Positions 20,398 to 29,400 of a DNA stretch of 64,000 nucleotides are shown here, one piece after another. Position 1 is the first letter of the stretch; each line of letters begins with the position of its first letter. Source of the DNA: JACRCT01 sp049841135 (GTDB taxonomy: Bacteria > Myxococcota > Myxococcia > Myxococcales > UBA5297); assembly GCA_049841135.1 (NCBI GenBank), contig JASGHK010000008.1, forward strand, positions 1,550,001 through 1,614,000. The letters run 5' to 3'. A model generated the notes under the pieces. It was not told the origin of the DNA and did not search any database. It saw only the letters and a program-made list of their open reading frames with translations. Position numbers and translations under genes: made by a program.

Positions 20398-21735
20398 ATG
20401 ACCGACCCCCACGACCTCGCCGAGACCGTCGTCAGCCCTGCCTCGCAGCTCGGGGCGGACCGGACGCTCGCGCCGGCCGAGCTGGCCAAGACCGCGGTCC
20501 CGGTCTCCGCGGGTGCCTGCGCGCTTTCCTCCGCATCGGCGGCCCTGCCGGCGCATCGCGAGGGGCGGCGCACCACGGTGCTGCCCACGGTGGTGATGGA
20601 GGGCGAGCGGCCCCAGGTCTCCACCGCGCGGCGCGACCGGTTCGAGGAGCTCTCGCGGCTGGGCCAGGGCGGCATGGGCGAGGTGCTGCTGCTCAAGGAC
20701 CACGACATCGACCGGGCGGTGGCGCTCAAGCGCCTCTTGCCGGACGCCGACCTGAGCTCGGTGCTGCGCTTCGTGGACGAGATCCGCACCGTGGGCAGCC
20801 TGGAGCACCCGAACATCGTCCCGGTGCACGACGTCGGCGTCGACGAGCAGGGCCGGTATTTCTTCGTGATGAAGCACCTCAAGGGCGAGACGCTCGAGGC
20901 CATCATCGAGAAGCTGCGCGCCGGCGACGCCGCCGCGCACCAGCGCTACACCTTCAGCGTCCGCCAGCAGCTGTTCCTGGGCGTGCTCAACGCCGTCAAC
21001 TACGCCCACAAGGAAGGCGTCATCCACCGCGACCTGAAGCCGTCCAACATCATGGTCGGCCCCTTCGGCGAGGTGACGGTGATGGACTGGGGTCTGGCCA
21101 AGCGCCTGCGCGGCGGCAAGAGCGAGCTGCCCGCGCTGGTGGAGCGCTCGAGCAAGGGGCAGCCGCCGGCCTCGCCGGTTTCCTCCTCGCCCTCGGGCCG
21201 GGACCGCGGCGCCTACGCCACGCAGATGGGCGACGTGATGGGGACGCCGATGTACATGTCGCCGGAGCAGGCCCGCGGCGCCAACGACCAGGTGGACGAG
21301 CGCACCGACACTTACGCGCTCAGCGTCATCTTCCACGAGCTGATGTTCCTGGAGCACTACCTCGACCCGTGCCAGACCCTCCCCGAGATCCTCGACGGGG
21401 TGCAGACGCTCAAGCCGGCCGTCTTCGACCTGAAGCCGACGCCGGTGCAGGGGATGGTGCCGGCTGAGTTCCGCTGGTTCGTCGACCGCGGGGCGGCGAA
21501 GGACCCGGCCGAGCGCTACCAGTCGGTCGACCAGATGATCGACCGGCTGCAGCGGAGCCTGGGGGGCCACATCGCCATCCAGTGCCAGTTCACGCTGATC
21601 AAGCGCGCCCTGCAGGAGCTCACCCGCCTGGCCGACCGCCACCCGATGGGGGTCGCCGCGCTGGTGGCCGGGGCGGTGGCCTCGACGGCGTACGCCGCGT
21701 TCGTCCTGGCGCGGGCGGGGCTCGCGCTGTTCTGA
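20398..21735 (+). CDS. Ser/Thr protein kinase with C-terminal membrane anchor
   Basis: A 445-residue eukaryotic-type kinase. An N-terminal unstructured segment of about 80 residues is followed by the kinase domain: glycine loop GQGGMGEV, VALK lysine, catalytic HRDLKPSN from His210, and an activation-loop motif DWG (Asp230) instead of DFG, as in some bacterial kinases. A loop of about 40 residues before GTPMYMSPEQ is insertion-like. The last helix (about 415-440) anchors the protein with nothing beyond it. It is followed 69 bases later by the DUF4337 gene. Promoter candidate TAGAGT lies at 20367-20372. Confidence 0.9.
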   Translation: MTDPHDLAETVVSPASQLGADRTLAPAELAKTAVPVSAGACALSSASAALPAHREGRRTTVLPTVVMEGERPQVSTARRDRFEELSRLGQGGMGEVLLLKDHDIDRAVALKRLLPDADLSSVLRFVDEIRTVGSLEHPNIVPVHDVGVDEQGRYFFVMKHLKGETLEAIIEKLRAGDAAAHQRYTFSVRQQLFLGVLNAVNYAHKEGVIHRDLKPSNIMVGPFGEVTVMDWGLAKRLRGGKSELPALVERSSKGQPPASPVSSSPSGRDRGAYATQMGDVMGTPMYMSPEQARGANDQVDERTDTYALSVIFHELMFLEHYLDPCQTLPEILDGVQTLKPAVFDLKPTPVQGMVPAEFRWFVDRGAAKDPAERYQSVDQMIDRLQRSLGGHIAIQCQFTLIKRALQELTRLADRHPMGVAALVAGAVASTAYAAFVLARAGLALF

Positions 21736-21804
21736 GCGGGCGCGCGCGGCGGGTTTGCGCTATCCCTTGGGCCCCACCCCCAAGAGACGACGAGGCAAGA
21801 GCGC

Positions 21805-22353
21805 ATGTCCGGTCACGGCCCCCACGCAGACGCAAACGACCCCTTCCAGAGGCGCGTCGCCATCACGATGGCGCTCTACACGGTGCTCATCGCCTTCACC
21901 GGCATGCTCACCAGCCAGGCGCGCACCAAGGCGCTGCTGTTGTCGAACGAAGTGGCGAACGAGTGGTCCTTCTTCCAGGCCAAGAGCACCAAGCAGATCA
22001 TCGCCGGCGCCACGAAGGAGATCATCGAGCGCCTGCCGGCGACACCGGCGACCGCCGAGGGCGAAGCCGCCAAGGGCCCGACGCTGGCGCAGGCGGTGGA
22101 GAAGCTCGCCAAGGACGCCGACCGCTACGAGAAGGAGAAGGAGGAGATCAAGCTCAAGGCGGAGAAGCTCAACCAGCAGGGCGAGCACCACCAGCACCAG
22201 GAGCACTGGTTCGAGTACGCGACGGTGCTCGCGGAGCTGGCCATCGTGCTCGCCTCGGTCGCGCTGCTGCTCCACAGCAAGGTCCCCTTCTTCCTGAGCC
22301 TCGCGAGCGCGGTCTGCTCGATCCTCCTGGCCGCCTTCACCTGGATGCACTGA
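21805..22353 (+). CDS. DUF4337 family membrane protein
   Basis: A 182-residue membrane protein. Helix 1 is at about residues 20-37. A long charged central coiled coil (about 85-135, rich in E-K-E-K-E-E-I-K) ends in a His/Gln cluster (HHQHQEH). Helices 2 and 3 lie at about 142-158 and 163-180. This layout matches DUF4337, whose role is unknown. It lies just after the kinase gene on the same strand; co-transcription is possible but not shown. Confidence 0.75.
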   Translation: MSGHGPHADANDPFQRRVAITMALYTVLIAFTGMLTSQARTKALLLSNEVANEWSFFQAKSTKQIIAGATKEIIERLPATPATAEGEAAKGPTLAQAVEKLAKDADRYEKEKEEIKLKAEKLNQQGEHHQHQEHWFEYATVLAELAIVLASVALLLHSKVPFFLSLASAVCSILLAAFTWMH

Positions 22354-22503
22354 CGGGCTCTTGCGGCCCGAGGTGGGACGGCTGCTCCGCCCCGCGACGT
22401 GCCGCGGCGGAACGAGCGCGACTCCTCCCAGAGAGAGACCTGACCGGCACGGCCGCTGCTAAAGGGGCCGGGCATCAGGTCGCACTCTCTCGGAGGGGGT
22501 CTC

Positions 22504-23535
22504 ATGAGGCAGGTCGTTCTTGCGGCGCTCGCGCTTTGCCCAACCTTCGCAGCCTGCGGCGAGACAGGCCTCCACGAGCCTGCCATCACCGAGGCGCTCG
22601 GCTCTGAAGCCGTCGGCGACGCTGTGGACCGCCACCATGCAGCCGTGGGCCTGGTGCGCCGCGACGGCCAGGACCTCTGTGTCGGCACCCTCGTCGGCCC
22701 CAAGACCGTGCTGACCGCGGCGCACTGCGTCGCCGGCAGCGGAGCCTCGAAGACCGAGTTCGTGGTCGACGGCCAGGCCTACCTCGCGGACGAGACCGTC
22801 GCCCACCCGCTCTGGAGCCCGGAGGCGGACGGCGGCGAGGGCGCCCATGACGTCGCGGTGCTGCGCCTGGCCCATGCGCCGCCGATGGAGCCGAGCCCGA
22901 TCGCGGTGCGCGAGCCGAGGGTCGGCCAGCACCTGACGCTCGTGGGCTTCGCGGGCAGCGGGACTCGGCGCGTCACCTACAACGCCCTCTCCGTCCTGGG
23001 CCCGGCCAAGCTCTACTTCACCGCTGCGAGCGAGGTCGGCACCGTCTGCCGCGGCGACTCCGGCAGCCCGGCCTTCGTCCGCGACGGCGACGTGGACGTG
23101 CTGGTCGGAGTGAGCTCGGGCGGCGTGTCGCCTTGCGAGTGGAGCGACACCTGGCACACTCGTGTCGACCGGTTCGCGAGCTGGATTGCAGATCGAGCGG
23201 CAGGCGACGTCGTCCCCGCCGAATTGGGCGCCGGGCCTGGCCTCGGGGCGACCGAAGTCGATGTGACCAGGCCCTTCGTGCACGTCACGATGCCCAAACC
23301 GGACGCGGAGCTCGACGCGGGGACGGTGGTGGTGAAGGCCTTGGCCACGGACGACACCGGGATCGAGCGGGTCGAGCTGTGGATCGACGGTGAGCTGCGC
23401 GAGACCAAGGTTGCGCCGGCCGGGCCCTACTCCTTCGTCACGCGGCTAGGTCCCGGCAGGCACCAACTGCGCGTCTGGGCCTATGACCACGCAGGCAATG
23501 CCAGCCAACGCACCGTGCCGCTGAACACTCACTGA
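22504..23535 (+). CDS. trypsin-like serine protease with C-terminal Ig-like domain
   Basis: Secreted or lipid-anchored S1 protease of 343 residues (signal peptide ending at F-A-A-C). The catalytic triad is visible as His74 in TAAHC, Asp116 in HDVAVL and Ser186 in GDSGSP. Cysteines (C58/C75-like and C183/C205-like) fit S1 disulphides. Residues about 255-343 form a separate Big_9-type beta domain (IERVELWIDGELRET, then HQLRVWAYDHAGNAS) often found on myxobacterial proteases. The start ATG follows GGAGGGGG. A convergent, repeat-bearing gap follows. Confidence 0.87.
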   Translation: MRQVVLAALALCPTFAACGETGLHEPAITEALGSEAVGDAVDRHHAAVGLVRRDGQDLCVGTLVGPKTVLTAAHCVAGSGASKTEFVVDGQAYLADETVAHPLWSPEADGGEGAHDVAVLRLAHAPPMEPSPIAVREPRVGQHLTLVGFAGSGTRRVTYNALSVLGPAKLYFTAASEVGTVCRGDSGSPAFVRDGDVDVLVGVSSGGVSPCEWSDTWHTRVDRFASWIADRAAGDVVPAELGAGPGLGATEVDVTRPFVHVTMPKPDAELDAGTVVVKALATDDTGIERVELWIDGELRETKVAPAGPYSFVTRLGPGRHQLRVWAYDHAGNASQRTVPLNTH

Positions 23536-23640
23536 CCCAACTTCGAGTCCGGGCCGTGGTTCCCCCCTCCCCTAGGCCCGGCCAGGGTCCCTCGGCGCCT
23601 TCGCGCGCTGAGGGCCCCTGCTTTCTCACCGTCCCAGCCC

Positions 23641-23681
23641 ATGGACGGCATGGACACGATGGACACGATGGACGAGATGGG
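23641..23681. repeat. 9-bp tandem array (ATGGACNNN)
   Basis: Four and a half tandem units, ATGGACGGC, ATGGACACG (twice), ATGGACGAG and then ATGGGC, lie in the gap between convergent genes. A related array with units ATGGGACNN lies at 60339-60420. No gene is evident around it. Confidence 0.65.
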
Positions 23682-23756
23682 CGCGCCCACGGCGATTGCC
23701 GGGTCCATCACCGACGAGCTCCAGGACGTCCACACGCGGCCGCGCTGGGACGGAGC

Positions 23757-24694
23757 TCAGGGATTGGTCGGCTCGTCGGCTGCGTCGCGTTCCGGCACCT
23801 GCGCCAGGTCCAGCGTGTCCGCCTCGGGGAAGTAGCGGACCGGCTCCTCCGGGAGGACCACGCCGCACAGGCACACCACCTTCGGGCGGACGAACCGGTG
23901 CGCCGGGCCCCACGGCGTCTCCACCGTCGGACGGTCCGAACCGAGCTCTCCTTGAGCAGCTTCTCGGCGGCGTCCAGCGCGTCCACGTCGCGCAGCCGTG
24001 CGTCGAGCTGATCCTCCCAGTCCTTGAGCGCGGCGCGGTCGTCCGAGTTGACGAGCCAGGCCAGCTCCATCGCCAGCTCGACCGAGTCCTCGTCCGCCAC
24101 GCCCCGGGTCACCGCGCGCAGGATGCGGTCGATGCTCGCCCCCACCACCGTCGCCAGCTCGGCGCGGACCTCCTCGTCGTCCGCGCCCTTCTCCAGCGAC
24201 GCCGCCGCCTTCTCCAGCCACTGGCTGAACCGACGGGCCTCTTCCTCTCCATGGACCTCGTCGGCCGGCTTCTGCAGCGCCGCCACCAGGGCCCGAACGT
24301 CGTCGGCGGCCATCGGCGAGAGCAGGTAGTGGTCGAGCGAGTCCTGGAACCGGGTCCCGGTGGAGGCATCGCTGATGAGCCCCGAGTTGGACGCCGCCTG
24401 CCACTTCACGTGGAGGGCATGCGGGGCCGTGGTGTCGTCGGGCACGACCACCAGGGTGCAGGCCGACGCGGCGGCCGCCAGGCGCGGAAAGCGACGCGGG
24501 TCGATGCGCAGCGCCGGGTCGTGTTCCGACCAGTCGCCCTGGGGCGTCACCAGCCGCCGCCTCGGCAACAGCTTGCGCTCGCCCGAGTAGGTGTACAGGC
24601 CCATCTCCGTGGAGAACCAGCCCACGTGGCCGCCGGCGCGCAGCAGCAGATCGTCGTCGATGCGGAACGTGCCGGGAGGGGGAATGGGCGCCAT
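23757..24694 (-). CDS. conserved-looking protein of unknown function, frameshifted near 23945
   Basis: About 312 residues once repaired; I recognise no family. It starts MAPIPPPGTFRIDDD and has a Trp/Tyr-rich N-terminal beta section (about 20-60). A long helical section (about 130-245) is rich in Glu/Ala, and a C-terminal segment (RPKVVCLCGVVLPEEPVRYF) has Cys-x-Cys. No signal peptide is seen. The frame is broken at a GAGCTC site (23943-23948). One base is missing, and reading GAGCTTC would restore the continuation to the stop at 23757. This is the only one of the ten frameshifts that needs an insertion rather than a deletion. Confidence 0.6.
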
Positions 24695-24816
24695 CGATGA
24701 GTCCTCTTGGCCGCCCTCGGCAGCGCGGCGAGTGGAGGAGCCTAGCGCAGTGCCCGCCCCGGCGGGAGGCCGCCTATGATGCCCGCGGACTTCATTTTCT
24801 GCCCCGAGGCACCCCG

Positions 24817-25233
24817 ATGCCCGACTCCACCTTCGTGACGCACGTGCTCGACCTGGTCGAACCGGCGCTCGGCCCGGTCCAGGCCCGGGCGATGATGGGC
24901 GGGCACCTCGTCTTCTGCGCCGGCGTCTCCGTGGCCCTCCTCTCCGACGACCGGCTGTACCTGAAGGTCGACGCGCAGACCCAGGAGCGCTTCGCCCACG
25001 CCGGCGGCGAGCCCTTCGTCTACGAGCACAAGGGCCGCTCGGTGCAGATGAGCTACTGGTCGCCGCCCGACGGCGCGCTGGAGGACCCGGAGGAGATGCG
25101 GCCCTGGGCGCTGCTCGCGCTCGAAGCGGCGCTGCGATCGGCCCGTCCGGCCGGACGTCGGTCGAAGAAGCCGGCCCCCCGTGCCGCAGCGAAGCAGAAG
25201 CCGCGGCCGAAGCCTGCCGGCAAGCGACGTTGA
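24817..25233 (+). CDS. TfoX N-terminal domain protein
   Basis: A 138-residue protein. Residues 1-100 match the TfoX/Sxy N-terminal domain: ARAMMGGHLVFCAGVSVALLSDDRLYLKV in pieces, with the conserved R-x-M-x-G-G and the LYLKVD strand, then F-x-Y and MSYW. The C-terminal 38 residues are a Lys/Arg/Pro/Ala tail likely to bind nucleic acid. TfoX proteins regulate competence in some proteobacteria, but many short ones have no known role. ATG 24817 follows CCGAGG. A TATGAT -10 candidate lies at 24775-24780. Confidence 0.8.
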   Translation: MPDSTFVTHVLDLVEPALGPVQARAMMGGHLVFCAGVSVALLSDDRLYLKVDAQTQERFAHAGGEPFVYEHKGRSVQMSYWSPPDGALEDPEEMRPWALLALEAALRSARPAGRRSKKPAPRAAAKQKPRPKPAGKRR

Positions 25234-25372
25234 ATCCTCGCCTCGGCTTTCTCCCGCCCGCAGCCTGGGGTCTGCGCGCCGATGGGGCTCGCCGGCCCCA
25301 CCGCCAGCCCCCCTGCCTGCCCTCCCGCCGTACGTGATTCCGCGGGCTTGGCGTCGGCCCTGTTCTTGAAGA

Positions 25373-25406
25373 GCCACCTCCCCAGTCGGACTGCTCGAGA
25401 GGTGGC
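25373..25406 (+). promoter_or_regulatory. 5' UTR hairpin overlapping the ribosome site of the ADYC gene
   Basis: GCCACCTC (25373-25380) pairs perfectly with GAGGTGGC (25399-25406) across an 18-base loop. The right arm contains the GAGAGG ribosome site, 5 bases before the ATG at 25411, so folding would hide it. The significance is inferred only. Confidence 0.4.
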
Positions 25407-25410
25407 CCCC

Positions 25411-26413
25411 ATGAAGCGCTGGCTCGTCGCGACGGCTCTGGTGCTCGCAAGCTGTGGCTCTGCTCAGGACGTCGACGGCGAGCTGGGCAGCAGCTCCCAG
25501 GCGCTCCTCGACCCGTGGGGCCCGAGCGAGGTGGTCTTCACGGTCGCCGGCGCGCGCTTTCTCTCGCTCGACCTCGTCGGCCGCGGCCTCAACGGCACGC
25601 ACTTCAACGGCAAGGATCTCGACGGCCGCGCCCTCTCCCGCGTGCTCTACGCCGGCGTCTCGGCGCGGGGCCAGGCGGCGAAGACCGTGCGCCTGAAGGG
25701 CTCGGCCTTCCAGGGCGTGCCGTCCGTCGTCGGAGCGGTCTTCGTCGGTGAGCCTCGACGACGGCGACCGCCTGGCGCTGCGGGTCGACGACGCGCTACC
25801 CGGTTCGGACCCCTCCGACGCCGACGTCGTCCGTTATTCCGTCTCCTTCCAGGCCGCACAGGGCTGGCTCCCCCTGTGCGGCCTGGATTCGGCCGGCAAG
25901 CCCGTCCGCGCCATCCCGCTCGCTGGCCGTTGGGACCTGCGCCAGGGTGTTCCGGGCGGCGGCGCGTGGCTCGACGACCCCGACGGGTTCACCTTCGCTT
26001 GCGAGGGTTACGTGCTGGCCAAGTGCGTGGACATGGGCTACGCGCCCTGGCGCGAGGGCCGCAGCTGCCTGGCCGGAACCCGCGGCAAGGGCGACTGCAC
26101 CCAGAAGATCTCGCTCGCCCCGTACCACCACGCCTGCGCGCGCATGCTGCGCGCCGACTACTGCGGCGACGGCACCTCGCACACCCAGGACGGCACCGCG
26201 CTCAACGCCTACGACGCCCTCGGCGTGCGCTTCGACTCCGAGGACTGGGCCGCCGAGTCCGAGTGGACCGAGGCCGGCGCGAGCTGCCTGGCCCGCCTGC
26301 GCGATCCTTCCGCCGCGGCTCCGGCCTGCGCCGACCGCCTCCTGGACGCGCGCTGCGGCCAGCCCGGCTCCGTCGCCGCGTCCACCCTGCTCGTCAGCGA
26401 GATCGTCCCCTGA
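25411..26413 (+). CDS. ADYC-domain lipoprotein, frameshifted near 25741
   Basis: About 333 residues when repaired. It has a signal peptide with lipobox L-A-S-C and a beta-rich N-terminal part. The C-terminal half carries the ADYC signature: RADYCGDGTSHTQDGT near residue 250, preceded by FACEGYVLAKCVDMGY and many cysteines. ADYC proteins are mainly myxobacterial and of unknown role, presumably surface-exposed. The frame changes between 25738 and 25748. Removing one T from GTCTTC (25738-25743) or one G at 25747 restores the frame. The stop is 17 bases before the large kinase gene, so the two are probably one operon. Confidence 0.75.
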
Positions 26414-26430
26414 CCTGAGGGCGCCCACCC

Positions 26431-29400
26431 GTGGTGCTCAACGCGCGAGACGGGGAAGACCCGCGGCCCTACGCCTTCCCGCCTCGGGAGTTCGAGGGCT
26501 ACCGCCTGCAGCGGCCCATCGGCGCCGGCGCCATGGGCCAGGTCTGGCTCGCCCGCGACACTGCGCTCGACCGCCTGGTCGCCATCAAGTTCATCTCCAG
26601 CGCCCAGCCCGACGCCGAGGCGCGGCGGCGCTTCCTCGTCGAGGCGCGCGCCGTCGCGAGGCTGCAGCACCCCAGCGTGGTCACCATCCACCGCGTGGGC
26701 GAGGTGGACGGCTGCCCGTACCTGGTCTCGGAGTTCGTCCGCGGCGAGAGCCTCGACCGGCTGGCCTGCCCCATCCCCTGGCGGCGCGCCCTGGAGATCG
26801 GCCTGGAGGTCGCCCGCGGGCTGGCGCTGGCCCACCGCCAGGGCGTGCTCCACCGCGACATCAAGCCCGCCAACGTGATCATCGCGGACGACGGACAGGT
26901 CAAGCTGCTCGACTTCGGCCTGGCCAAGCTGCTCGAGGCGCAGGGCCCCTCCCGGGAGCCGGCGGCCCCGCCCGCGCCGACCGCCGCCGCGCTCCCCCCA
27001 ACGGCGCCCGCTGCCGCACGCGGCGCGGCCGAGCCCCCATCGAGCGACGACGAGACCCCGGAGATCGCGCGCACGCTCATCCGCGTGGTCCCGCCCCAGG
27101 ACGAGGCCGCGCAGGCCTCGGACTCGACGGCCAGGGAAGGCGAGGAGCGCGGCCAGGAGGCCGTCGTCGGCACGCCCGCGTACATGGCCCCCGAGGTCTG
27201 GCGGGGCGAGCCGGCCACCTACGCCTCCGACGTCTACTCGCTGGGCGCGATGCTCTATGAACTGTGTGCCGGCGCGCCCCCGCACGCGGAGACCTCTCTC
27301 GCCCGGCTGGCGCAGGTGGTGCTCGCCCTGCCCGCGCGACCGCTGTCGGAGGCCGCCCCGGAGGTCGACCGCGGCTTCGCCGAGGTCGTCGACCGCTGCC
27401 TGCTTCGCGACCCGTCGCGGCGCTACGCCTGCGGCAACGACGTCCGCTCGGCGCTCATCAAGCTGCTCCCCGAGCACCAGGGGGTGGTCGTCCCCGAGGG
27501 CAACCCCTACCGCGGCCTGCACGCCTTCGAGGCCGAGCACCGGGGCCTGTTCTTCGGCCGCGACCAGGAGATCCGCACCATCCTCGACCGCCTGGGCTCG
27601 GAGTCCTTCGTGCTGGTCGCCGGCGACTCGGGGGTGGGCAAGAGCTCGCTGTGCCGGGCCGGCGTGCTGCCGCACCTGACGCGCTGGCTCGACACCGCCC
27701 GAGCCTGGACGCTGGCCACGCTCGTCCCCAGCAAGCACCCGGTGGCCGCGCTCGCCGCGGTGCTCGCGCCGCACCTGGGCGCCTCGGAGGAGGAGCTCGA
27801 GCACCGGCTGATGCACGAGCCGGCGGCGATGGCGCGCAAGCTGCGGCTGCACCAGGGCCCGGGCAAGGGCCTGGTGCTCTTCGTCGACCAGCTCGAGGAG
27901 CTGGTGACCCTGTGCGAGGGCGTCGAGGCCCACGCCTTCGCCGAGGCGCTGGCCTGGCTGGCGGTGCCCGCCCCCGGCGTCCGGGTGCTCGCGACCGCGC
28001 GCGGCGACTTCCTCTCCCGGCTGGCCGCGCTCGCGCCCCTGACCGACACCTTGGCGCGCGCGCTGTTCTTCCTGCGCCCGCTCACGCCGGAGCGCGTGCG
28101 CGAGGCCATCGTCGAGCCCGCGCGCGTCGCCGGCTTCTCCTTCGACTCCCAGGAGCTCGTCGAGGAGCTCGCCGAGTCGACAGCCAGCGCCACCGGCGGG
28201 CTGCCGCTGCTCCAGTTCGCGCTCGCCAAGATGTGGGACGCCCGCGACAAGGACCGCAAGCTCATCCCCGCCGCCTCGCTCTCGCAGATGGGCGGCGTCG
28301 CCGGGGCGCTGGGCCACCACGCCGACGACGTGCTCTCGCGGATGCTGCCCCAGGCCCGGCGGGCGGCCCGCGGCATCCTGCTCGCGCTGGTGACGAGCCA
28401 GGGGACGCGCACCCGGCGCAGCGAGGCCGAGCTCGTGCGCGGCGAGGCTGCGGCGGCCGCGGCGCTCGACGCGCTGGTCCGCGGCCGCCTGGTGGTGGCG
28501 CGCGACACCGCCGACGGAGCGGCCTACGAGATCGCCCACGAGGCGCTCATCCAGGGCTGGGGCACGCTCTCCCAGTGGCTGAGCTCGGACGCCGGTGCGC
28601 GCCTGCTGCGCGAGCGGCTCCTGCAGGCGGTGGCGGAGTGGGAGCGGCTGGGGCGCTCGCGCGACGCGCTCTGGCGCGAGCGGCAGCTCTCCGAGGCCTC
28701 CAGCCTGCCCCGGCAGGAGCTGGCCTCGCGCGAGCTGGCGTTCCTGCTCGCCTCGCAGCGCGCCGTGCGCTCCGGCCGGCGGCGCCGCCGCGGGGCGCTC
28801 GCCGGCGCCATCCTGGCGCTCCTGGCGACCTACGGCGGCGTGCAGCTCGCGAACCGGCTCTCGCTCGACCGGCGCGTCCAGACACGCCTGTCCGCGGCGC
28901 GCGAGGCGGCCGGGGCGGCGGCTCGCGAGGTGACGCGGCTCGCGCAGATCCGCTCGCGGGCCTTCCTCCAGTTCGAGGCCAAGGACCCTGCCGCGGAGGG
29001 CAGCTGGGGACAGGCGCTCGCCGCGGCCGACCTGGCCAGGGACGCGCTGCGCCGCGCGAGCGGCGAGCTGGAGGTGGCGCTGATGCTCGACCCGCGGCGG
29101 GACGACGCCCGCGCGCTCTTCGCCGACGTCCTCTCCGAGCGGGCCCGGATGGCCGAGGAGCGCGGCGACGCCACCGAGCGCGCCGAGTCGCTCTCGCGCC
29201 TGTCGCTGTACGACCTGGACGGCTCGCGCCGCCGCGCCTGGGACGCTCCGGGCCGCCTCTCCCTGACCCTGCGGCCGGCGGACGCCGAGGTGACGCTCGA
29301 GCGCTACCGGCCGGACCCTGGCACGGGCGCGCTGCAGGCCGAGCGGGTGCCCTTCGTCCCGACCGGCGGCGCGGCGGATCCCACGACGCTGCCGCAGGGT

